In this document: positions 9,209-16,962 of the stretch, one piece after another
Position numbering within the stretch: position 1 is the first letter of the stretch
Layout of the letters: every line of letters begins with the position of its first letter
DNA from: a virus
IMG/VR virus record: IMGVR_UViG_3300009320_000007
Span: 1-64,000 of that record
Reading direction: 5' to 3' (one strand)
Length of the DNA: 64,000 nucleotides
Made by a program: the position numbers and the translations under genes
Notes under the pieces: model-generated
Database searches by the model: none
The model's input: the letters and a program-made list of their open reading frames with translations, nothing else
What the model was told of the DNA's origin: nothing

Positions 9209-10439
9209 AAATCCTCCCAATGCGCTCAACGAGGCCGTGGAACCGGCTGGCCCAACTCCAGGACCGCTGCATTACTTCGCGGTTTTTCCGTCCCCACTTC
9301 CGGTGCAGGGCAGCGCACGCCTTGAATGTCTCCAAGGCCTCGACAATGCCCGCCACTGAATCCTCCAAAATGAGCACGCCCCCCTGGGAGCAGGCGTGGA
9401 TCTCCGGGACTAAACCTACGGGAGTTGAAATGTAAGGCAGCCCCGAAGCCGCCCCCTCCATGATCGGGTTGGGGGTTCCTTCGCTGGTGGAAACACAGAC
9501 AATGGCTGAAAGTCCTCGGTACCACTCAGGCATGGCTACGTAGGGAATCCTCTTTCGCGCGATGTCGGCGACGACTAGCTCCACCCCTGAAACTTGCGCT
9601 GCCGCCTCCTCTAATTTCTGTAAGTTCTTTACTCCTCGCGCCACTTTGGAGTTCCCTGCCCAACCAACCCGAAGAACGGGAGACTTCAGCCGATTAACTG
9701 AAGGGGTAAACATTCGTGCATCTACCCCATCAGACATGTACTCAATAGGCCGCCCCAACACCTCGCGCAATTCCTCCACCAGCAGCTGACTTGCCCCCGT
9801 GATGATGTCCGCCCGCTCAACTGCTGTGTCGAACTCAGTTCGGTGCCGCTTCCACAGATAATGGCTGTACACGCAAAGGACCAAAACGGCCTCTTTTGGG
9901 AGCAGGGGAAGGACGTTGCTTGCTGCCCGCCAACGGATTAACGTAACTACCTCGTACCCCCGCAAATCCGGAATTGCCGCCGACGGCACTATTTCCACAT
10001 GCCATGAAGGGGGAAAGTTAGCCGCCATATGACGAGCAATATTGTGGAAGACCTCTTCCGGCCTATGATAAACCAGTAGGGCCCTCCCCGTAGTACCCAA
10101 GCTCAGGGGGAGTGCCGAGAGTTCGCTCAGAGTAACTTCGACATCCGCAGCTGCCCGAGGTCTACCAGAACTTGTGTCCAAGGGCTTTTTCTGGGCCACT
10201 GCTGCTCCACCTGCAACGAACGGGGAGGGGGGGCTGCGCTTAACAACCCCCCCATGCCGTACCGGTGTCTTCGCTTCACAAGGGGAGGGGCCCCCCCGAT
10301 GATTGGGCGAAACCAATGGGCGGCCCCCAGGCCCCCTCACAAGTACAGGGCCTTTCTTAGAGGGGCGACGTTTCCCCCTCTTTTTTGCCCGCTCCCCTAC
10401 GAGTGTCCTAGTAATTTTCACGTTGTCGGACCGGGCCAT
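9174..10439 (-). CDS. glycosyltransferase with long basic N-terminal tail
   Basis: 421 residues. The C-terminal 290 residues look like a GT-B enzyme: LVYHRPEEVFHNIARHM, DIITGASQLLVEEL, VLRVGWAGNSKVARGVKN, and the donor site SEGTPNPIMEGAASGLPYIS (EX7E type with E...E). The first ~125 residues are unusual: Lys/Arg/Pro/Gly-rich and without predicted fold. A shorter Arg/Pro-rich tail is also present on the protein at the other end of the operon. First gene of the operon, ATG behind GGGGGAG; its end overlaps the AsnB-like start. The tail may bind nucleic acid, a membrane or a partner, or be disordered. Confidence 0.8.
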   Translation of the reverse strand: MARSDNVKITRTLVGERAKKRGKRRPSKKGPVLVRGPGGRPLVSPNHRGGPSPCEAKTPVRHGGVVKRSPPSPFVAGGAAVAQKKPLDTSSGRPRAAADVEVTLSELSALPLSLGTTGRALLVYHRPEEVFHNIARHMAANFPPSWHVEIVPSAAIPDLRGYEVVTLIRWRAASNVLPLLPKEAVLVLCVYSHYLWKRHRTEFDTAVERADIITGASQLLVEELREVLGRPIEYMSDGVDARMFTPSVNRLKSPVLRVGWAGNSKVARGVKNLQKLEEAAAQVSGVELVVADIARKRIPYVAMPEWYRGLSAIVCVSTSEGTPNPIMEGAASGLPYISTPVGLVPEIHACSQGGVLILEDSVAGIVEALETFKACAALHRKWGRKNREVMQRSWSWASRFHGLVERIGRICDLRRSISSGG

Positions 10440-10577
10440 GACTCCCCCAATTCATTTAAGTTTTACACTATTACTCCCCCGTGCGCAACTCAAAACTTTC
10501 GCCCCATCTGCTATAAGAGAAATGGGAGGAGGGAATTGCCCTCACTCCCAAAATAGGCTATTTTTATGGAGGGTTAA
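10440..10577. promoter_or_regulatory. divergent promoter region
   Basis: Separates the minus-strand glycan operon from a plus-strand block. Plus promoter: extended -10 TGCTATAAGAG (TATAAG at 10512-10517) with no clear -35; a TCAAAACT block begins 22 bases upstream, where related promoters have TCAATTCC. A stem GGGAG/CTCCC with inner AGGG/CCCT follows in the leader (10524-10549). Minus promoter: a weak TTGAGT with 17 bp to TAGTGT is possible. Confidence 0.55.
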
Positions 10578-11135
10578 ATGCGCAGCAACTACTGGTTCTT
10601 AGTGGAGGTAAGCGGGGTACCACAACGATACGTCCACGAGCAAGTCCGACTTCTGGCAGGCAAAGTCCAAGGCATAGAAGGGGAAAACTGGGACAAAGAA
10701 AGGCAGAAGAGCTCCTTTGAAACAACCTGCCTAGAACTCCTCGGCGACCCAAACGAGCTTGCTCAGGGCATCGCTACTGCCATTGTCGAGGAATTCTCCT
10801 ACCTGCGGGTTTCGGTGACGACCTACCAAAGAGAAGAACGCCGGATCTCCGTGACAACCAAGGAGGGAGCACCCCCGAACTGCCCGCCGGGGGCATTCTA
10901 CATGCGTCAGGTGGAGGGGGAGGACGGACCCTACATGGTTTACGGCGAGGTCTTCGAACTTCGGGGGTTGACTGGCGCCCCCGAATTACCGGACCCGGAG
11001 TTCCGGGTGGTGCAAACGTGGTCCCGGAACTGCCCAGCGGTAGGAATATGGGGTGTAGAGCACCCCGTAAATATGACTCGGGTAACCCGTACGCAGTTCC
11101 TCCGGGGGCTCCAAGAAGTTAGAAGGAAATCATGA
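10578..11135 (+). CDS. hypothetical protein
   Basis: 185 residues, not recognised. First gene of the plus block; ATG at 10578 behind GGAGGG. Mixed alpha/beta composition, acidic in the middle, basic at the C-terminus (LQEVRRKS). No membrane segment or metal motif. Expressed from the TATAAG promoter 60 bases upstream. Confidence 0.75.
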   Translation: MRSNYWFLVEVSGVPQRYVHEQVRLLAGKVQGIEGENWDKERQKSSFETTCLELLGDPNELAQGIATAIVEEFSYLRVSVTTYQREERRISVTTKEGAPPNCPPGAFYMRQVEGEDGPYMVYGEVFELRGLTGAPELPDPEFRVVQTWSRNCPAVGIWGVEHPVNMTRVTRTQFLRGLQEVRRKS

Positions 11136-11275
11136 GATTCAGAGCCAATCACCAACCTCACCGCAGACAACGCCAAGCCTGGGCAAGGTGCTCGTGTGGA
11201 GGAGTTGCTGCTTGCTTACTGGAGGGTGCCTATGGCAAGCCGGAACATGGAGCTGTCTCAAAAGCAACTGCGTGA
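11132..11275 (+). CDS. small Cys-containing hypothetical protein
   Basis: 47 residues with a CxC pair (ARCSCGGVAAC) and a His/Arg-rich start. The ATG overlaps the preceding stop (ATGA) and follows AAGGA by 5 bases; its end overlaps the next gene by 44 bases in another frame. The overlap makes it uncertain, but the start signals are good. Confidence 0.35.
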   Translation: MRFRANHQPHRRQRQAWARCSCGGVAACLLEGAYGKPEHGAVSKATA

Positions 11276-12254
11276 GCTGAACCGAGCCAAGGCTGGGGAC
11301 TTCTCGGCTTACGACAAAGTCATCATCGCTTTTAGCGGTGGGAAGGACTCCCAAGCCAGCACGATGAAGTTGCTGGACCTCGGGTGCCCGCCAGAGCAAA
11401 TGTACCTGTGGCACCACGACGTGGAGGGCGGGGCCACCCCCTTCTTTGATTGGCCCTGCACGTCCGACTACTGCTGCGCCGCCGCTGAGCAGCTGGAAAT
11501 CGACCTCTACTTCTCGTGGAAGGAAGGGGGCTTTCGCAGGGAGCTACTACGAGACAATGAGCCCACTGCCCCCACCTCTTTGGAGTTGGTTGGGGGCGGC
11601 ATCGCCCGCACAGGCGGGAAGGGCCCCAAGGGCACCAGGCGACGGTTCCCGGCCATCGCTGCCGACCTGACCCGGCGCTGGTGCTCAGCCTACCTCAAAA
11701 TCGACGTGGGCGACAAAATCTTCGCCAACGACCCAACCTTCGCACGGGGGTTCTTCCTGTTCGTCACCGGAGAGAGGCGAGAGGAATCCCCTGGTCGGGC
11801 CAAGTACTTGGAAGCGGAAAACGATCGGGCCTCCACCAGGAAGCGAATCATCACTCACTGGCGGCCGGTCATCGACTTTCCTGAGAAGCAAGTGTGGGAC
11901 ACCATCAAGAACTATGGGGTCAACCCCCATCCGGCGTACCACCTGGGCTTCGGCCGGCTGTCTTGCGCTGCCTGCATCTTCGGCAACCCAGACCAGTGGG
12001 CCACCGTACGGGAACTCTTCCCGGAACAGTTTGCTGAAATTGCCGAGTACGAAGTGGCATTGCGGCATACACTGCGCGACGGGACGACCCTTCCCGAACT
12101 CGCTGATAGGGGAACCAGCTACCTCAGGTGGCTCCCCCACTCGGCAGCCTGGGCCATAGAAGCCGGGCGCAGTCACCAGTACAATCACCCCATCACTACG
12201 GACCCATGGGAATGCCCAACGGGCGCCTTCAAGAAGGGCGGAGGACCAACATAA
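11232..12254 (+). CDS. PAPS reductase/DndC-like PP-loop protein
   Basis: 340 residues from the ATG at 11232 (GGAGGG upstream); a GTG at 11196 is a weaker option. The ATP-pyrophosphatase loop IIAFSGGKDSQAS lies near residues 31-41. RWCSAYLK and a downstream CAACIF pair match the Cys layout of phage and DndC-like members of the phosphoadenosine phosphosulfate reductase family, which activate sulfur or cleave ATP to AMP and PPi. Conserved HWRPVIDFPEKQVWD and HPAYHLGFGRLSC blocks confirm the family. In phages these genes are common and of uncertain role (sulfur chemistry, nucleotide or tRNA/DNA thiolation); no dnd partners are present here. Confidence 0.85.
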   Translation: MASRNMELSQKQLRELNRAKAGDFSAYDKVIIAFSGGKDSQASTMKLLDLGCPPEQMYLWHHDVEGGATPFFDWPCTSDYCCAAAEQLEIDLYFSWKEGGFRRELLRDNEPTAPTSLELVGGGIARTGGKGPKGTRRRFPAIAADLTRRWCSAYLKIDVGDKIFANDPTFARGFFLFVTGERREESPGRAKYLEAENDRASTRKRIITHWRPVIDFPEKQVWDTIKNYGVNPHPAYHLGFGRLSCAACIFGNPDQWATVRELFPEQFAEIAEYEVALRHTLRDGTTLPELADRGTSYLRWLPHSAAWAIEAGRSHQYNHPITTDPWECPTGAFKKGGGPT

Positions 12255-12577
12255 TGCCGAAAATCATCACCGAAACAGAGCTTGCCGCGCTGGTAGCGGA
12301 CCTCATCTGCGACCCCGCCAGCCGAGGGGAGGGGATGGACCGCGACCGGTACACTCGGTTCCTCCGGGACATTGCGCAGACCGTAGCCAATCACTGCGGC
12401 GGAGAAGTAACGTGCATCCGGCCGGGGGACGCTCACCCGGACCGAGTCACGGACGCTCGCCTGATTGGCATAGACAAAGGGAATCTGGATTACCACTGGC
12501 AACTCCACATCGCCCCCAACGAGTGCCTGCCTTCCCCCGGTGACGGGGTGTGGGGCAAGGCTCGACGACTCATTTGA
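12254..12577 (+). CDS. hypothetical protein, probably frameshifted at its end
   Basis: 107 residues, start overlapping the upstream stop (TAATG). Unknown family; contains a D-rich helix and IDKGNLDYHWQLHIAP. Just before the stop, removing one base from the GGGG run at 12552-12555 would continue the protein for about 30 natural-looking residues (VWARLDDSFEATDGVRYDEE...) to a stop at 12654-12656. So either the recorded end is real and the extra frame is chance, or the gene reaches 12656. Confidence 0.65.
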   Translation: MPKIITETELAALVADLICDPASRGEGMDRDRYTRFLRDIAQTVANHCGGEVTCIRPGDAHPDRVTDARLIGIDKGNLDYHWQLHIAPNECLPSPGDGVWGKARRLI

Positions 12578-12684
12578 AGCTACAGACGGCGTTCGCTACG
12601 ACGAGGAACACCCCCCCCTGGACAAGTTTGCTGAAGCCGAAAGTGTCCGCCGCTGATGGAATCTAGAACGGAGGTATTCCAGAC

Positions 12685-13071
12685 ATGAAGAAGCTAGTTG
12701 ACGCATGCAAAGCCCTCGTTCAGGCGTACAAGAACGGGGAAAAGTCGGGGGGTTCTGTCGATTGGCAGGATCTCGACGACGCACACGTACTGGCCGTGGC
12801 AGCCTTGGGGGAAACGCCCCGGGTCCACGTGGCCGTCATCACCTATCTGGGGGACTCCCCCACCGTTTTCATCACTGCTACCGAAGATGGTATGACCAAC
12901 CGTCTGCACGAGTATGCAATGGAGGACTGGGAAGACGTCATGGGGAGCCCCCGAGAGGAAGCCCCAAAAGACAAAGATGCGGCTATCTCCGCCTACTTCG
13001 AGCAGCAGGGGGAAGACGAACGGGAGTGGCTGGAGGAGTCCATCAAGTACCTGGAGGACCTCAATGATTGA
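12685..13071 (+). CDS. hypothetical acidic protein
   Basis: 128 residues, ATG behind GGAGG. Starts with a Lys-containing amphipathic helix, has a beta-rich centre (HVAVITYLGDSPTVFITATED) and a strongly acidic C-terminus. Family unknown. It overlaps the next gene by 8 bases. Confidence 0.75.
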   Translation: MKKLVDACKALVQAYKNGEKSGGSVDWQDLDDAHVLAVAALGETPRVHVAVITYLGDSPTVFITATEDGMTNRLHEYAMEDWEDVMGSPREEAPKDKDAAISAYFEQQGEDEREWLEESIKYLEDLND

Positions 13072-13570
13072 CGAAGACAAAAGCGAGGCACAGAAGATCG
13101 CCGAAGAGCAAAGCCTCATTCCCCGCTGCCCTTTCTGCGGGAGCACGGAAGTCTACCATAACACCAACGTCCCTCGTTCGGTGGGGATTGCTCTTGTAGC
13201 TACAGACGGACACGGCGACGTCCACACCATAACCGAGTGGACGGGAGTGGACGGAACCTTCTACGAGGAGGAGGAAGCAGATCCTAAGGGGAAATACTAC
13301 TGCGAAACCTGCGGGGCAAAGGGCAATTCCTTAGTCACTCGGCGGAAACGCCAGTGGCTCAAACAGCGGGGAGGCGCTCCCCCACTTCCCTCCCTGGTCG
13401 ACACCCAAGGACTGAGGGACACCATCAGCGACCCAGACGAGCCTATTGACAAACGGGCACGAATAGCCCGAGAATTATCTATGGCCTACATGGCGTTCGC
13501 TAAGGTGCTGGTGCTCACTGACGACCCTCGGTGGGACGAACTCGATGAAGCGGCCAAGAAGAGGGGCTAG
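13064..13570 (+). CDS. zinc-ribbon hypothetical protein
   Basis: 168 residues. Two CxxC pairs (CPFCGS near residue 24 and CETCGA near 80) form a zinc-ribbon pair around an acidic insert. The C-terminal half is helical. This resembles restriction-alleviation-type zinc-ribbon proteins only in layout; no function is assigned. Confidence 0.75.
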   Translation: MIDEDKSEAQKIAEEQSLIPRCPFCGSTEVYHNTNVPRSVGIALVATDGHGDVHTITEWTGVDGTFYEEEEADPKGKYYCETCGAKGNSLVTRRKRQWLKQRGGAPPLPSLVDTQGLRDTISDPDEPIDKRARIARELSMAYMAFAKVLVLTDDPRWDELDEAAKKRG

Positions 13571-13584
13571 CGAAGGGGGAAAGA

Positions 13585-13887
13585 ATGAAAGTCTGGGGGT
13601 TGTGGTACGGGGGGAGCAGCTATGCAACCCCTGAGAGGAGCGACCTTGAAGAGTTTCCCAGCATCACCGGCGCCCGGGAGATCTTCGAGTGTCGCGGAGA
13701 CGGGTGGGACCCCGTCACGCGGAGTCGGTGCCCTTGCGTCGACGCCGGCGCAAGTGCTTATGAGTATGGGCACGGCGCTGAAATGCAGCTATTCTTCGAC
13801 AAGCCTCATTTGGATGACCCCTACTGGTACCCAGACCGCATCATTCGTTTCGGGCCTCGGGGAGGGGTACAGGTAATCCCATGCTGA
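13585..13887 (+). CDS. hypothetical protein
   Basis: 100 residues, rich in aromatic residues (WGLWYGGSSY at the start), with one CPC motif. ATG preceded by GGGGGA. Ends overlapping the next start by 7 bases. Not recognised. Confidence 0.65.
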   Translation: MKVWGLWYGGSSYATPERSDLEEFPSITGAREIFECRGDGWDPVTRSRCPCVDAGASAYEYGHGAEMQLFFDKPHLDDPYWYPDRIIRFGPRGGVQVIPC

Positions 13888-14138
13888 AGAAAGATTTCCT
13901 GTGGTTGCTACACCACACCAAGAAGCCTGTACGGGTGTTCGTCACCAGCACAGTCAAGGGAGCCCACTCGGTGTGCCTGCGGGGAACGAAATTCCCCGAC
14001 CAGCTACCGGGAGGGCCCCGCCTCACCAAAGCTGGAACCAAGTGCCAACTCGAGTTGGTGGTTGGTTCCCGAACCAAGGCATACAGAATAAGAGACAAGT
14101 ACGCCGGATGGATGGCGACGGCCTGCAAGGAGGAGTAA
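13881..14138 (+). CDS. small basic hypothetical protein
   Basis: 85 residues, net basic, mostly beta-strand pattern (RVFVTSTVKGAHSVCLRG). Coupled to both neighbours by overlaps; its TAA shares a base with the next ATG. No family recognised. Confidence 0.65.
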   Translation: MLKKDFLWLLHHTKKPVRVFVTSTVKGAHSVCLRGTKFPDQLPGGPRLTKAGTKCQLELVVGSRTKAYRIRDKYAGWMATACKEE

Positions 14139-14470
14139 TGGCAAAACCAACACCGGAGCTGGACAAGCTCCTGGCGAACAAGGTGAAAAGAGACCTCGCT
14201 CAGGAGTTCTATGATTGGATAACGGAGGGGAAAGGGTGGGTTTTCTGCAAGTACGTCGAGGACGCTCCTGACCCGGAATACGCAGATGACCCCGACTGCG
14301 TCGACGAAGACGGGCTGTGGGTTGGGCCCACCATACCAACGTTCGTCCCCATTCGCCTCAAGCCGGAAGAATTCATTGCTGATTTCCTCGGCATCGACTA
14401 CGCCGGCTACTTGGCAGAAAGGGAGGCCATCTTCCAAGAAGTGCGGGAAGAGGCAAAGAAACGGGAGTAG
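14138..14470 (+). CDS. hypothetical acidic protein
   Basis: 110 residues; GGAG precedes the ATG. A helical start, a central acidic stretch with a short Cys pair, and a C-terminal helix rich in Glu/Lys. No known family. Confidence 0.7.
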   Translation: MAKPTPELDKLLANKVKRDLAQEFYDWITEGKGWVFCKYVEDAPDPEYADDPDCVDEDGLWVGPTIPTFVPIRLKPEEFIADFLGIDYAGYLAEREAIFQEVREEAKKRE

Positions 14471-14473
14471 CCC

Positions 14474-14713
14474 ATGTGCTCGAAGTGCCCCCTGTGGGAC
14501 TACGAACTGACCTGCGGGCACACAGTGGTGCGCGAAGACCCCCCGTACTCCGGGTTGACCGTGCACTGCAAAGTGTGCGGGGAGTACCGGGACTTCGTCA
14601 CCGTCGCCTTCGGAAACCCAATGGCCTTCGTGCTCAAAAAAACACTGGGCATCGAGGTCGAGCCCCTGTGGTGGTACCGCAGGGGCGACGAACCAACTGA
14701 GGAGGACCAATGA
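14474..14713 (+). CDS. small zinc-finger-like protein
   Basis: 79 residues with CSKC, a C...GH pair and CKVCG, suggesting one or two structural zinc sites. Ends in ATGA overlap with the next gene. Function unknown. Confidence 0.7.
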   Translation: MCSKCPLWDYELTCGHTVVREDPPYSGLTVHCKVCGEYRDFVTVAFGNPMAFVLKKTLGIEVEPLWWYRRGDEPTEEDQ

Positions 14714-15072
14714 ATACTGAATTCACCATCGCCATGCCATGGTACGACAGCACCGGCAAGCTCCGTTGCTCCCTCGTAGTGGGCGGAGAGGAGTACGATT
14801 TCTTTGTGAGCAACCAGGACGACTGCGAGGGGGAGATCCCCCACGTTGTGGAGTTCCACCCCCAGGACCAGTTCTGCACCTTGCACGGGCCCGTCACCCG
14901 GGACGTGCAGACCGCACTGCGTAGAGTGGTCTCTCCTCCCCACAAGGAGCACGGGGGTTTTTGGGGGCACTACCCCGACCACCCTGTTGGCGACTGGCAA
15001 GATGAGGTCGCGGCCGGCAACACCCGCCTGGGATACTGGGAGTGGGTAGGAGTCCAGCTGGAGCTCGCATGA
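14710..15072 (+). CDS. hypothetical protein
   Basis: 120 residues, soluble, Trp- and acidic-rich. Both ends overlap neighbours by 4 bases. No family recognised. Confidence 0.7.
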   Translation: MNTEFTIAMPWYDSTGKLRCSLVVGGEEYDFFVSNQDDCEGEIPHVVEFHPQDQFCTLHGPVTRDVQTALRRVVSPPHKEHGGFWGHYPDHPVGDWQDEVAAGNTRLGYWEWVGVQLELA

Positions 15073-15320
15073 GCAGCGCACTTGCGGAGTATCACAAGTT
15101 CCTCAAGGGCCCCATAGCAGCAAAAATCGTCCCCGGGACGAAGCTGTTTCTTCGTTACTATCACACCCAAGGTCGATTGCTGCACATCCGAGCGATAGTA
15201 GACATGGAGTACGTCGTCTTTCGCTATTGGGCAAGAGCCCGCTGGAACTACGAGGTCCGGGATATGACCCTGTTCTTCGTGAGCCAGGAAAACATTGAAT
15301 TCAGAGGTAAAAGCCAGTAA
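15069..15320 (+). CDS. small basic hypothetical protein
   Basis: 83 residues, start ATGA-coupled. Alternating beta pattern rich in Tyr/Arg/Phe (LFLRYYHTQGRLLHIRAIVD). Possibly a small SH3- or OB-like fold, but this is a guess. Confidence 0.65.
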   Translation: MSSALAEYHKFLKGPIAAKIVPGTKLFLRYYHTQGRLLHIRAIVDMEYVVFRYWARARWNYEVRDMTLFFVSQENIEFRGKSQ

Positions 15321-15349
15321 ACGACCACTCCGCAAGCGAAGGAGGCCGC

Positions 15350-16321
15350 ATGGCGAAAATCTGCTACACCCCCAAACGATTCCGGGAGTCCTCCCGGGCG
15401 AAGATCGAGTGGGCCAACAGCATCATCGAGGAGTACTTAGCCAAGGGTTTTTCACTTACTCTCCGCCAACTTTTCTACCAGTTTGTGAGCCGCGACCTCA
15501 TCCCCAACTCCCAACGGGAGTACTCCAACCTGGGGAACCTCATCTCGGACGCCCGCTTGGCCGGCTTGGTTGACTGGGACGCCATTGAAGACCGTCGCCG
15601 AGGACTGCGGGGTGCGGGCACCCCGCAGCGCCCCCACTGGAACAGCCCAACGGAGATCATCGACGCCTGCGTCTACGGCTACCGTCGGGACAAGTGGGCC
15701 ACCCAACCCCAACGCATCGAAGTCTGGGTTGAAAAAGAAAGTCTTATTGAAATCGTCCAGCACGCCTGCGACCCCCTCGACGTGCCCTACTATGCCTGCC
15801 TGGGATACAACTCCCAGACCGGGATGTGGGTGGGCGCCCAACGCCTCATCAGGCACCTGCGCCGAGGGCAGACACCTACCATTATCCACCTGGGCGACCA
15901 CGACCCTTCCGGGATCGACATGACCCGGGATACGGTGGACCGGCTGACTCTGTTCCTCACCCACCACGGGCACAACCCCCCGCGGGTGTTCAGGGCCGGC
16001 TTGAACATGGACCAAGTGGAAGAATACAACCCACCGCCCAACCCAGCCAAAGTGACCGACTCCCGCTTTGCTGAATATGTCGCTCTGTACGGGGAAGAAT
16101 GCTGGGAGCTGGACGCTCTTCCCCCCGACGTCCTTTCAGGCATCATCCAAGAGGAAATCTTGAGGCGGATGGACCAAGCAAACTTCGACAAAGTACGAGC
16201 CCGGGAAGAACGAGAGAAACGGGACCTCGTTGGGATTCAGCGCAACTGGGAAGAAGTCTCCGAACTAGTCCGTGAACTGGACATGGAGGATGCAGATGAC
16301 GAAGAAGACGACGAGTACTAG
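15350..16321 (+). CDS. TOPRIM protein, Topo VI-A/Spo11-like
   Basis: 323 residues. The N-terminal part (LTLRQLFYQFVSRDLIPNSQ) resembles the winged-helix region of Topo VI A-like proteins. A TOPRIM core follows: Glu in VWVEKESLIEIV near residue 127 and the DxD-type motif HLGDHDPSGIDM at 180-191. The catalytic Tyr of true Topo VI-A/Spo11 cannot be placed with confidence; FYQ near residue 43 is a candidate. No B subunit is seen. Such stand-alone proteins occur in phages and mobile elements and may nick, bind or ligate DNA or RNA. The C-terminus is a charged helix ending in an acidic run. Good ribosome site (GGAGG). Confidence 0.75.
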   Translation: MAKICYTPKRFRESSRAKIEWANSIIEEYLAKGFSLTLRQLFYQFVSRDLIPNSQREYSNLGNLISDARLAGLVDWDAIEDRRRGLRGAGTPQRPHWNSPTEIIDACVYGYRRDKWATQPQRIEVWVEKESLIEIVQHACDPLDVPYYACLGYNSQTGMWVGAQRLIRHLRRGQTPTIIHLGDHDPSGIDMTRDTVDRLTLFLTHHGHNPPRVFRAGLNMDQVEEYNPPPNPAKVTDSRFAEYVALYGEECWELDALPPDVLSGIIQEEILRRMDQANFDKVRAREEREKRDLVGIQRNWEEVSELVRELDMEDADDEEDDEY

Positions 16322-16511
16322 AGGCCTCACCATCACCGCCAAAATCGGTGAACTGACGGTGCGCCTGTTCCCCAACGACAAGTTGGGACTACTCAACGAA
16401 CAGAGCACCCTACGGGACATCGGCGAACTGAGGGCCCGGCTCGAAGAGGAATGGGGCCCCCTGGAACTCACCAGCCAAGTCAAGCAGGTAGAGGAAGAGC
16501 ATGCTCACTGA
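16296..16511 (+). CDS. small hypothetical protein
   Basis: 71 residues, ATG at 16296 behind GGAGG and overlapping the end of the TOPRIM gene by 26 bases. Beta-rich N-terminus, helical charged C-terminus (LRARLEEEWGPLELTSQVKQ). Unknown. Confidence 0.6.
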   Translation: MTKKTTSTRGLTITAKIGELTVRLFPNDKLGLLNEQSTLRDIGELRARLEEEWGPLELTSQVKQVEEEHAH

Positions 16512-16962
16512 CCTCATCCACCGCCTGGAGGAGCTGGAGCAATCCCAACTCGGGGACACCGCCTTTGTTGAAAAAGTGGGTCCGGAGCAAAAGGCGAAAT
16601 ACCGACAACTCGAAGAGAGGCTTAGGGCCTTCTTTGAGAATGGTGACTGGTTCAACACCATCTCCGTCCCCGGCGTGGGGGTGGTCGGCGTATTCGCCCC
16701 CCATCATGGAGGCGAGGCCAATGCCAGAGCTATGCTGGAAGGGGCCAAACTGACAAGGGAAACCTCGGCGCGGCTGAAAGAGGTCCGTTCAATACTGACA
16801 GCTGTCAAGGACGACGCCTGCGACCTCATTGCCGAAATCAACGAGGCGGCCCCTGAGGGGGATGGGATGCTCCTGGAGGTTCGGGATGCCTGTGAGGCCA
16901 TCATGCACAAATTGGAGAGTATCCTAATGCCCAACGACGGAGGAGTCGGAGGAAAACCATGA
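16501..16962 (+). CDS. helical hypothetical protein
   Basis: 153 residues, predominantly helical with likely coiled coils at both ends around a Gly/Val-rich hairpin (VPGVGVVGVFAP). Overlaps its upstream neighbour by 11 bases and the next by ATGA. Confidence 0.7.
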   Translation: MLTDLIHRLEELEQSQLGDTAFVEKVGPEQKAKYRQLEERLRAFFENGDWFNTISVPGVGVVGVFAPHHGGEANARAMLEGAKLTRETSARLKEVRSILTAVKDDACDLIAEINEAAPEGDGMLLEVRDACEAIMHKLESILMPNDGGVGGKP

